64,000 nt of DNA, from assembly GCA_015143295.1 (NCBI GenBank), contig CM026559.1, forward strand, positions 23,946,826 through 24,010,825, in the 5' to 3' direction. The stretch's first letter is position 1; each line of letters starts with the position of its first letter. Origin of the DNA: Tetracentron sinense. Taxonomy: Eukaryota > Streptophyta > Magnoliopsida > Trochodendrales > Trochodendraceae. The position numbers and the translations under genes are program-made. The notes under the pieces were generated by a model, which saw nothing but the letters and a program-made list of their open reading frames with translations, did no database searches and was not told the DNA's origin. This document shows, piece by piece, positions 41,172-50,937 of this stretch.

Positions 41172-44100
41172 AGTGTTGATGTGGACTGCTTGGTTGGGTT
41201 GTGAAAAATTATTGGATCCTATAATAGTGATGTGGCATCCTATGTTGAAGAGAATAGGGAGAGAAGCCTTTAGAGAGTGTCATGTTATCAGTAGAAAGTC
41301 TGGCTTATAGTAGTAGATAGAGATAGATTGATAGGGGTCTGTGCCAAACCCTCACTCTCACTATAATTAATAGAGGTTAAAAGGGACACGTGTTGCATTT
41401 GAAGCCTCCCGAATTTAATCGAAGTTGATTGTGAACGCAACTGATCATCTATACTACTACTATAACCTGGTTAGTCTCTATGTGGCATTCTTAGTTTGAA
41501 CTCTATGTTGCTGCTATGTGTCCTTTTTCTCTCTTTTTATTGCCACATGTTGTCTTCTCATTGGAAGATATTGGTTGTACCCTCTCAATGTATCCACGTC
41601 ACAAAAGTCATCCCTCTCCCATTAAATCCTCTCTCCATTAAAAACCCCCCATTTTTTTTGAGAGAAAAAACCCCCCATTCACTGTCTACTAAAACCACCC
41701 ATTCATCTCCCCAAACTTCCCTCTTCGTCTCCCTGAAACGCCTCTTCATCTCCGTCTCTCTCCCCCATTAAACCCTCTCTCTCTCTCTACTTAAATCTTC
41801 ACTCTCTCAAAACATTTATAGCCCCATCCAAAACTCTCTCCCATTAATTCCTCTCCACTGACCCCCCATTCATCTCCCCAAACGTCCATCTTCGCTTGTA
41901 TATCTCCCCATTAAACACGCACACTCTCTCTCTACTTAAACCCCCACTCTCTCTCACAACATTTCTCGCCCCAACCAAAACCCTCTCTCACCTCTTATCT
42001 CTCTCTCTCCCAGACTCTCCACATCCTTAAATACAGTGAACGACTGTTCTTCTTGCATTTGTTAGACATGTCCTTTGTGGACTATGGTTTTGGGTAAGCT
42101 ATCTTCTCCAATTTGAATAGGGAATGGGTCCTTATCCCCTTCAACTGAATACTTTTTTTTTTTGGCCAAATTCTTGATCATATATCTTCATACTTCTGGC
42201 TTTTGGCCAAATCCTTAATCATATATCATCCTTTCTCTGTTGTCTACTTGATGATGACTTTTATTACATTTAACTAGTATCTGAGTGTTGATTTGGCTCC
42301 AAATGATGAATATATCTGCAATGCAAAGACAATCAGTAAGCTCCTTTATTCTCTGCAGCTTAGAAATATAAGGGCCCGTGGCATCACTCTTGGGGAACAT
42401 TTCTCTATTCCTTAAGAATAGAAATTCTAGAAACCTACTTGAATGGCATAGAATCTAGAAAATTCTTGAAAACAATCTCAGTTGGGAGTAAGAAACAAGA
42501 AGTAAAAAAAAGTTTGTTTTAGGAACTATTTTTTTTTAGGAGTAAAAACACGGGGGGGTTTTTTTTTTAAAGGAGTTTTTGGAAAATACGGGTTCTTCAC
42601 CTTTGACCTTTGATCTCGTCGGTCCCTTCCAGAGGCTCCTCTCCAGTAGCTCCTTTCCGACGATAGGGAAGATGAGAGTTATTCTTCAAAATTAACTGTG
42701 CAAAAAATGGGTACTAAATAAGTAGATCTTGAAAATAAATTGTTAGAAGTATATTTTGATAATAATATCAAACTTTAACCAAATGTGTAATTTAGTTTTA
42801 TCTTATAATTTCTTTTTTAAAAAATGGTTCAATCCAAACGCAATTTTGATATTTTTGTTCTTTAGAATAGATTCTGGCTAGAGAATGCCGAACAGGTTTT
42901 CAGCACATAACTACTCCTTAGAATACATCCTCAAGAAGAACAATTCTTTTTCGGAATAGTAGAACCACCAGAATTGATGCCAAACGGACCCTAACATACC
43001 CAATTATTATGGTTTTCCATCTTTTTTGAAAGGTCCTTCACATTTAGTTGTGTTGATAGGTAGTATTGTACCATGACAAAGAGCTAGGACATGGTCGAAA
43101 TGGCATCTCAAACAAATTGAGCGTATATGTATCTGATAAATTTGTAAGTGAAGCAACAAAAGTTTGGTACCAGTAGCCACGTAGTATTATTGTTAGAAAT
43201 CATCCATTAATATATAATTATGTTTGCTCTTGCGGTCATATTTTTTTGGAGATATTAGCTGTCTTTGATGCAAGAGAAGATGTAATTTATAGGGATATTT
43301 TCTCAAATTGACATAATAAACATCCAGAATTTATTATTTTGCAAGCTCAATTATGTATTACTAGACAACAAGTTTTCTCTTCTACCTTATAACTTCTCTA
43401 GTCATACATGAAGACCCCCCACAACTAACTGAAAATAAATGAGACAATGAGCCTGAAGATGTTGGTGAGACCACTGAAGATGTTTCTTCTCTATGACGAG
43501 ATTCATGGCCTCATTCAGTGAACATCTTTTGCCCGTGTACTTTCTTTCCTTTCTTTATGAAGGATATGCATGCCTTTAGTTGCGGAATTAATGAAATGAG
43601 TTAGCATCTTTACATTAATTGCAACAAAGAAGAGAACAATAACAAGACAATGGTTTTTGGGGGATCACAACCTTTTTATTTATAACAATTTCATCCTATG
43701 TTGCAATTTGGATATTGATTATGACATCTTTGCTGACTTAGAAAAAAACTTCATCTTATGTTGAATTGGGAAACTGAGCTAGTGAAAAAGACTAGTTTTT
43801 AAGGAATTCCTCTTAACATCTGGGGTTTTACATGTCGAAGAATGAACTAAAAAATTGATGATTCCTAAATATTAAAGCACCTGTAGGGTATATTGGATCT
43901 ACACTCAAGCATTCAATTTAAGCATATGTAGAAAAATTCACCAAGATTGATGTTCATTTCTTTTGGGCTATATTAACCGAATGTGTGAGTTTCAAATGTA
44001 CCATGCACCTATTTGAACAACTACACTGGACTGGAGTCTTACAGTCTGTTGAGTTCTTTTCAAAATTTTCTCCCTCTTTGGTGTATTCAATATATTATAA

Positions 44101-44590
44101 CATATTTACTTTATATAAATTGATGATAGTCAAGGGAACAATGCGATTTTGTTTCTAAAAGCGTAGAATATGTCACCTCATCATACAAGAAAATTTTCCT
44201 CTGTTCTTCTTCCCAACTCTTAGTATTTGCTATCAGCAAATCCACCAAAGCTGCATTCAAACCATGTAGGTGGAACCACATAAATAATTAATAAGTTATT
44301 ATCACTTAGTCCTTAATATATATATCTTACAATCATGGGGTAAATTTATGGAGTTGGTTCCAAATTTGGCTTTAGAATAAAAGTCCCCAATTCACCAATT
44401 CAATCACTAATTTGGAAGTTTTTTGTATCTTTCAAGAGCAACACTACCTCTTGCATGGTAAATATCTCAAACTTTAAGTCAATTGTCACCTCTAAGACAT
44501 ATCACATTGCCATGTTAACTCCATTCTCCTCGTTGTTATACTAAGAAGAGGATGGCAGTGAAAAGAGTTTAAGGGCGTGGATTTTATATG

Positions 44591-44763
44591 ATGTACCTTA
44601 TAATCTCTACAATCCAACCAACTAACTAACTGTCAAGTCATGTTTACACTACATGTGACTAAAGTATACAGTACTATAAGATGTCCCTTATAATCTCTAC
44701 AATCCAACAACCAAAATTAACTGTCAAGTCATGTTTATACTACATGTGACTAAAGTATGCATT
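44591..44763. repeat. Tandem duplication of a ~90 bp unit
   Basis: The unit ATGTACCTTATAATCTCTAC ... CTACATGTGACTAAAGTAT occurs at 44591-44680 and again from 44681, with a few substitutions and a short indel. Confidence 0.8.
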
Positions 44764-46249
44764 GTGTAAATTTTCAACATCAGTTTAGATTCACTACAAT
44801 TTGCTTTTACTATTTTAAAAAAAAAAAAATGTTGATTTTAAAAAAGATAGATAATGAGATTTTGATATAAAGAAATATGATGTATATGGCTGGATTTGAC
44901 AACATTACTCGAATTAATGTATTAGCTAATGTTTTTGATTTGGATATTAATGTCAATCAATCATTTGTTTCTAAACTACATTACTTAAAACATTTTTTTT
45001 TTTTTTTACAATCCGACATATCTTCACCTTCCTATTATTGGGGTGACTGTATTTTCAATATATATATATATACTGAAGTGATTGAATTTTTAATATATGT
45101 ATTCTAAATTTCTTCTCTTGTCATTTCAATGATTTTAGTTTCATCACAATCTTGATCACGGGGTGTTTGCTAGTTGACCATATACAGTTTCCATTGTCAA
45201 GTTTCCATTGTCACGTTTCAACCACTAAATCGACACCTGTTGGGTTCTTTATCCTTAGAATATCTTTTTTCCCTTCTTCCTCTCACTTTCTGTTTTCAAC
45301 AATGTCACCTAAATTGGTTGATATCTCGAACGTTGACAGTCAAAGAAAATGCTGGCACTATTTAGATACTGTTTGTATAATTGTTAAACCCACCTGCGCT
45401 TATAGGCTGACCCAGCAAGAGGAAATGCAAAGCATAGCTCAAGTGGGATATTTTAAATGCCTCCATATCTTACATGAAAATGGGATACTGTTATAAATTA
45501 TAATATTCATTTGTGTTATCATCTAAATAAATTAAATCCATACAAGATAAAATAATCTTGGCATTTTAACACTGAAGGCCACAAGAAATAACATGGACGA
45601 TTTGCTTCCCAATATAACATTGGGTTTTGGGTCAAATTTTGACCGGACAACTCATGAGCTAAGTTTCGACTATGTTTGGTTTGATTTCAAGCTAGCCCAA
45701 GATGAATTATGTGTGGGTGCGTATTTGAGGCGTGCTAGCTTAACTCTTCACTTGCATTCTAGCCGCGGGATTGGAGATCATTTCTCTATACCAATATCCT
45801 TGTCGCACCTGAGTCATGAATGCTTGAGCTGATAGTGCGCTTTTTTTCTTCAACCTACTACAATAGTATAGCTATCAACCAAACTATTTTAAAAATATAT
45901 ATATGGATTTCCATATTCATGACATTCTCTGTCGCTTGATTGATGAACCACCAACGACTATTATCTTTTAGTAGTTGTCATTCACTACTAAGTAGTATCT
46001 CACTACATGTGTCATAAAAAGTGTACTAAAAACATTTATTAAATGATTAAACACCTCATTTCATCATCAATTATGAGCACCTTATAAAATTGTAAAATTT
46101 GCATAAATAAGCTTATAAAAACCTATCATTTATTAATGATTATTAACCTATAAAAATTCTGGTTAAGATGGAAAAAACAAATCCTCTATGTATGATAATT
46201 CGGTCGAGTTGAGCCAAAGTCAGTCTAAGTAAAGTCCAAAATTTAGTTT

Positions 46250-46375
46250 GCGCCTAAATTTCAGCCTAAGTTTAGTCCAACCTAAAGTAAGAAAAGCTTT
46301 GCCCCCGCTCAAACTTCAGGCTAGACAATCAGGCTTCAGGCTAACTCAGCCCGATTGTCACCCCTTGGCAATCAG
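46250..46375. repeat. hAT-like MITE end
   Basis: Repeated TTCAGGCTA / AGCCTAAGTTTAG motifs end in GCCCGATTGTCACCCCTTGG. The reverse complement, AAGGGGTGACAATCGGGC, is like the termini of small hAT elements. The other end is not clear. Confidence 0.35.
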
Positions 46376-47104
46376 TCACCCCGTCTTACATAACTTTATT
46401 ATTGTCCATCTCAACTTTTCATATCAACAATAGTTGGAATTTATTCCCCAGTTTAATATATGAAATTATGTATTTAATTGTATATTTAATATTAAAATTG
46501 AAGCAAAAAAATTAAATAGAATTTAATAATTTTGACAAGACTTGTGCATCTGATTACAATAATCCCAATATCAACTCGACAATGTTGATAAATAATCCCA
46601 ATATAAGATCACAACTCCAACACAAATCAACCTACTGCCACATTGGGCCTTGAATCTACCACCTTATATATTAAACTTGTGGCCCAAGATTCACATTCTT
46701 TAACAAAACTCATCTAAAAAAATGATCTAAACAAAGAAAACTTTAACTGCCAGCTCAATGAAGCACATATTGTCAACGTGTTTACACAAAAAGACGAAAA
46801 AATTCATTTCATTGAATTGGGGTATATGTGAGCATTGATTAATATAATCTCAAACTTAGAACAATTTTAGCTACTTTAATCTACCTAGAATTTTTTAGAG
46901 TTGGAACAAATTGTACATTAAAAAAAAAAAAAAAACCCACACATGAAGCACCATTTCTTGCACAACAAGGGCACATAAAGAATATAATTAATACCATTGA
47001 GAAGAGCGGTCGAAATATCTTTTATAGAAACAAGAAAGAACACTGGATTAACTCCAAATAACTTACCTTATTGACGCCTGCAGCTGTTAAAGTAACTGGA
47101 ACCC

Positions 47105-47240
47105 AATCTCATCACAATCATAATCTTAGATTGTTATATTTATGATTAGATAAATATTATGATTGTGATCCAATCTCATCATAATCATAATCTCAGATTG
47201 TTATATTTATGATTAGATAAATATTATGATTGTGATGAGA
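47105..47240. repeat. Two tandem ~70 bp units with inverted ends
   Basis: CAATCTCATCACAATCATAA ... ATTATGATTGTGAT is present twice in a row with few differences. Each unit is itself an imperfect palindrome, because ATCACAATCATAAT is complementary to ATTATGATTGTGAT. A small MITE inserted head-to-tail, or duplicated, would give this. Confidence 0.75.
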
Positions 47241-47344
47241 TACACTAATGATACCGTCAATTTCATAACGTGGAAGAGTATTTTTTTTGGTTAAAAAAGT
47301 GGAGAGTATTAACGAACAAAATTGAGGGGTATATTAACAAAAAC

Positions 47345-47567
47345 GGAAAAAGATTAGCTCTGGTGGTTGCTAGAGCTGGCGCTCGGTCATCCACAAAACA
47401 TTGGGCAGCTGCCGATAATTTAGGTGAGAAGTGATTTCATTGTCTCCCTTGATTTTTTGACTTCTACCCATGTGATATCTTTCCCCTTTAAATTATCGTC
47501 AGCTGCCTAATGGTTTGTGGATGCCCGAGCGCCCAGCTCGGGCAGCCACCGGAGCTAATCTTTTTCC
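47345..47567. mobile_element. MITE with ~78 bp terminal inverted repeats upstream of gene copy 3
   Basis: Both ends start GGAAAAAGATTAGCTC and run through GGTGG, GAGCTGG(C/G)CGCTCGG, CATCCACAAA and CAGCTG(C/A)CGATAATTTA. The arms match over about 78 bases with few differences. The 223-bp size and long arms suggest a Mutator-type MITE, but the flanking 9-mers do not match cleanly. It lies about 160 bases before the TATA-like box of the gene. Confidence 0.75.
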
Positions 47568-47730
47568 AAACTAAAACAGTTTAATCAACCACCAAGTCTG
47601 CATTATGTTTCATTTCTGGAAGTTATTTCTGTCTTTCTTTTCTGTCTTCTAGAAGCCTTGCACAAAAGTCAAAGAAAAATAACATTAAATCAGATATCCT
47701 TCAGAAAGTTCTCTCTCTGATTCGTAGCTC

Positions 47731-47738
47731 TTTATAAA
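47731..47738 (+). promoter_or_regulatory. Putative TATA box of gene copy 3
   Basis: TTTATAAA lies 74 bases before the ATG at 47812, preceded by a TCTCTCTC tract. Confidence 0.5.
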
Positions 47739-47811
47739 TTCTCATTTGCTTTCTCCTCAATCTATCAAATATTCCTCTTCTCTTCTGGTTTTTTCTTATT
47801 CTTATTCTGAG

Positions 47812-48591
47812 ATGGTTGCAGAGGAACCTAAGCCAGAATCCATGGCCGATATACAAGATTTTGAAGAAGCAGAGGAGACCCTTTCTCTTTGCGATCTTCC
47901 ACTTTATAATGACGGAGCTGATGGGGATGATTATTCCGAGGAATTTCCACGATTATCATCATCTTCAGACAAGGAGTTCTTCGAGTTCTCTAGTGATTTT
48001 AGTGGGGAGATGTTTCCCGAAGAAGATATCATCTTCTGCGGAAAGCTCATCCCTTGCAAAGAAACTCTCTCCAATCAGAGTTATAAGCCTGCAACCAACA
48101 AAGATCAACCCCGGAATTATACCAAAGCGAGCTTTTCCCGTAGGAAATCAGAGTCATTGCAAGAATCACAAAGCTCCCAGTTCATGAAGAACAGTCATTC
48201 CTCGAATCATAAGAATTTACAGAGATTTTCAAGTTCGAAAACTTCTCCGGCGCCGGTGAATGTCCGGGATCTGACCAGTAAGCGTTTATTAAGGAAGTGT
48301 GATTCTTCGGCTCCGAGAGTATTGATTTCGGCACCTGCGGTGAAACCTCGATGGCATCAATTAATGTTTGGATTAGTGAAATTTTCGCCGGAGATGGAAC
48401 TGAAAGATATTAAGAACAGGCAGAGTCGCCGGAATCCGGTGTCTATGTTCCCGGCGTTCGGGGGCGAGGAAGAGGTTAGTGTTAGTAAGAGCGGAGGGAA
48501 GGGGTCTTGGGGACTGCTTCGGGCGTTGGGTTGCAAGGGCCAGGTTAGGGCGTTGGTGAAGGCCTCATTTGGTTGCATGCCAGTCGCATGA
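47812..48591 (+). CDS. Plant-specific protein of unknown function, copy 3 (intact)
   Basis: A 259-residue single-exon frame. The ATG at 47812 (MVAEEPKPES) is chosen over an upstream in-frame ATG because it lines up with the start of copy 2 and is preceded by a similar TTCTGA leader. In order: DIQDFEEAEETLSLCDLPLY, FFEFSSDFSGEM, DIIFCGKLIPCKE, a Ser/Lys/Asn-rich linker of about 50 residues absent from copies 1 and 2, LLRKCDSSAPR, VKPRWHQLMFGLVKF, MELKDIKNRQSRRNP, a Gly/Glu-rich bridge, GLLRALGCKGQ and a VKASFGCMP tail. No signal peptide or membrane span. Being diverged from copies 1 and 2, it is probably the older locus. Function not known to me. Confidence 0.87.
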   Translation: MVAEEPKPESMADIQDFEEAEETLSLCDLPLYNDGADGDDYSEEFPRLSSSSDKEFFEFSSDFSGEMFPEEDIIFCGKLIPCKETLSNQSYKPATNKDQPRNYTKASFSRRKSESLQESQSSQFMKNSHSSNHKNLQRFSSSKTSPAPVNVRDLTSKRLLRKCDSSAPRVLISAPAVKPRWHQLMFGLVKFSPEMELKDIKNRQSRRNPVSMFPAFGGEEEVSVSKSGGKGSWGLLRALGCKGQVRALVKASFGCMPVA

Positions 48592-48774
48592 TTCCCTCTT
48601 CTGTTCCATTTCACACGCGTTGCGTACACTTATTAGTTATAATTAATTTCATTATTTTTTCTTTTGTACATATTATTAGTAGTTTTTGATACATTTCAGA
48701 TTCACATTTTGTGGTTTATAAAGGTTTGATTTTTTTTTTTTTTTTGGTGAGAGATACGCATAAAGTTAAGCTGC

Positions 48775-48945
48775 AATCCAGGTTAGGAGGTTAGTATCTG
48801 TTTTAAGTAACATACTCTTCATTTTGGAGGTTGGCAGGTAGATGAGAATTTAATTAAGCTTAATCGTAGTTAAAAGGTATTAAAAGGGACATGTGGTTCA
48901 AGTAACTAGCTGAATGCACTGTCAGCTAATCACTGCTCTTTTAAA
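48775..48945. repeat. Partial MITE of the TTAAGATTCACTCA family
   Basis: TTTAATTAAGCTTAATCGTAG, AAAGGGACATGTGGTTCA and CTAATCACTGCTC match one arm of the family also seen upstream of gene copies 1 and 2. Confidence 0.45.
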
Positions 48946-48969
48946 TGCCAGAACTAGAGTGATATGTAG

Positions 48970-49476
48970 CAATGTTACCTGGTTCGCCGGTTCGCTTGGT
49001 TCGAATTCGAGTTCGTAATTTGCAATTCGCCACTCTAGAGTGAACCCGGTTTGCTAGGGGTAGGATGAGTCGGTTCGCTTCTCGGTTCGCTTAGGTTTTT
49101 AGTTTGGTTTGTTAGCTTGGTTCACTTATATAATATTAATATATTATATAAATAATTTTGTAAATAAATATATTATAAATAATTATTTTTAAAAATGCAT
49201 TAAAAATACATTTAAAATTTTTAAAAAAATGGTTTTATGGCCGATTCGTGAACCCAGAAAACAAATTCGTCAAATTCAAAGTATAAGTTCGTTGAACTTA
49301 AAGAACAAATTTGTTAAATCCAAATAAAAAGTTCGCGGAATACGAAAAACAAATTCGTTGAACCATAACTATTGGGTTCGCTGATTTTCACGAACCGGAA
49401 CGAACTGAACCACGAACTGGTTTGCTCCGAACCAATTCGCGGTTCAAACTAGTGGGTAGCGAACTAGGTAACCCTG
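48970..49476. mobile_element. Complete hAT-type MITE
   Basis: The left end reads CAATGTTACCTGGTTCGC and the right end, in reverse complement, CAGGGTTACCTAGTTCGC. The flanking 8-mers are ATATGTAG and GTATGTAG, differing at one base. Size is 507 bp. CAGGGTTACC-like ends and 8-bp duplications fit the hAT superfamily. The interior has many GGTTCG/CGAACC motifs and no coding capacity. Fragments of the family lie at 5.03 and 19.25 kb. Confidence 0.75.
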
Positions 49477-49488
49477 GTATGTAGTGAG

Positions 49489-49896
49489 TATTAATTAACC
49501 TAGCTGTTCACAAAACATTTGAAGGAGAAAATCCTAGAGGAGATCAAGAATGTAAGACATGTTTAGCAAGTCCAAGTTGCAAAGACTGTCATAGAAACAT
49601 CCATGGTAATGTTATGTGTCTGACATGGAAAGAAAATCAAGGAGATGCTCAAGGAATCATCCAAGGCAATGAAACGTTTCTTAGCAAGAAAGAGCCACAT
49701 GGATAATAGTAAAGAAATCAAGAAATTACCAAGTTGCTGTAAACCTTCCATTTTCTACACCTCTAGTTTCCTTTTGATGGGATTCTCCCTAATCAAGTGT
49801 ATTGTACATCTGTGTAAACTCTTATAAATTAATACAGAATTCTTCTCTCCATCTCACGTTGAGACAGAGAACACAATAGCTCTCTTAATTTGTTTA
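49489..49896 (+). repeat. 5' LTR of the copia element
   Basis: It starts TATTAATTAACCTAGC and ends AATTTGTTTA, directly before TGGTATCAGAGCC. The usual TG...CA ends are not present. Compared with the 3' LTR it has a 4-bp TTAA expansion near the start and 5 extra bases near 49677. A TATAAATTAATAC box is near 49824. Confidence 0.88.
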
Positions 49897-49910
49897 TGGT
49901 ATCAGAGCCA
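49897..49910 (+). promoter_or_regulatory. Primer-binding site (initiator-Met tRNA)
   Basis: TGGTATCAGAGCCA lies directly after the 5' LTR and matches the standard initiator-Met tRNA primer complement. Confidence 0.9.
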
Positions 49911-49944
49911 ATCCGTGAGAAAGAGAGAAGAAAACCATCTCCTT

Positions 49945-50937
49945 ATGGCTTCATACCCATACCCAGCATCTCTAAATTTCGGGAATTTCGTTACCTTGCG
50001 TCTGTCCCAAGATAACTATACCTTGTGGAGAGAGCAAATTATTGGTCTTGCTGAAAGTCAAGACATGATTGGTTTTTTAACTGGAGAGTTTGCAGTGCCT
50101 AGTCCGACCATCTCCTCCCCGACCATCACCACTGATGACGGCAAGAAGGAGGTACCAAATCCAGCTTAATGCCTTTGGAAGAGATTGGATGGATTGTTGG
50201 GACCTTATCACTAGAAGTCATGGGCCACATTGTTGGCTTAGAAACATCTACACAAGTATGGAGTGCACTAAAAAAATCTTTTGCCCAAGCATCTCAGGAA
50301 AGAGAATTTCAGTTGCAACAACAACTTCAATTACTGCGTAAGAATTCTTCTACCCCTCTCAATGATTACTTAAGAGAGTTTAAGGCTGTTTGTGATAACC
50401 TTGCAGCCATTGGATGTCCAGTTCATGATAAAACTAAGGTTTTTACCTTACTGTTTGGGATCAAAGTATGAGATGTTTACCACAACCATGTTGAAGCCTC
50501 CCACACCTTCATATGCTGAAATTGTGCCTCTCTTACAAGCATTTGAGACTCGTATATCTCAAAATAATTCTGGTGTGGCTTATGAACATGAGATGGCTTT
50601 CTGTAGCCAACGAAATAACAATCAAAGAGGTCATGGGAACAACAGAGGAGGTCACTTTAATTCTAGAGGTCATGGTTTTCCACAAATCAGTCCTAATAAT
50701 CGTGGCACAAGACCCCCTCCGCAGTTCATTGATCAACAAAATAGATCTTCTCCTCCTACCAACCCTTCTGCAGGGTACCAAAATAATCAAAGAGATCTAG
50801 GTGTTTGCCAAATCTGTTTCAAACCAGGGCATACGGCTCTAAAGTGTTGGCAGAGATTCAACCACACCTTTCAACCAAATGACATGCCTCTAGCTTTGGC
50901 AGCAGTGACATTAACAGATGAAGCAGATTCTAAGTAG
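49945..50937 (+). pseudogene. gag: copia gag remnant
   Basis: The first ~75 codons (MASYPYPASLNFGNF, YTLWREQIIGLAES) are in one frame. The frame shifts near 50165, giving GWIVGTLSLEVMGHIVGLET and LNDYLREFKAVCDNLAAIG. It shifts back near 50455, giving LLQAFETR, a Gln/Asn/Gly/Arg-rich tract and the zinc knuckle CQICFKPGHTALKC. A TAG at 50935 follows. Two frameshifts mean no full gag is made. Confidence 0.85.

Larger units (their letters stand above)
41172..47080. other. AT-rich intergenic, no gene recognised
   Basis: A CT-rich block at about 41.58-42.03 kb holds many CTCTCTC runs and CCCCATTAAA repeats. The frames at 45152-45496 and 45593-45832 (+) have no motif I recognise and no family support. 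TCTATACTACTACTATAA near 41.45 kb resembles a Helitron 5' end, without a matching 3' end. Elsewhere only A/T-rich DNA is seen. Confidence 0.45.

Noticed and set aside
43200..43420. Possible SWIM-like fragment (YVCSCGHIFLEILAVF)
   Set aside because: Only one loose C-x-C match, with no neighbouring FAR1 or transposase motifs; not enough to call.
45152..45832. Two plus-strand frames of 114 and 79 codons
   Set aside because: No recognisable motif, no splice logic, AT-rich context; probably chance.
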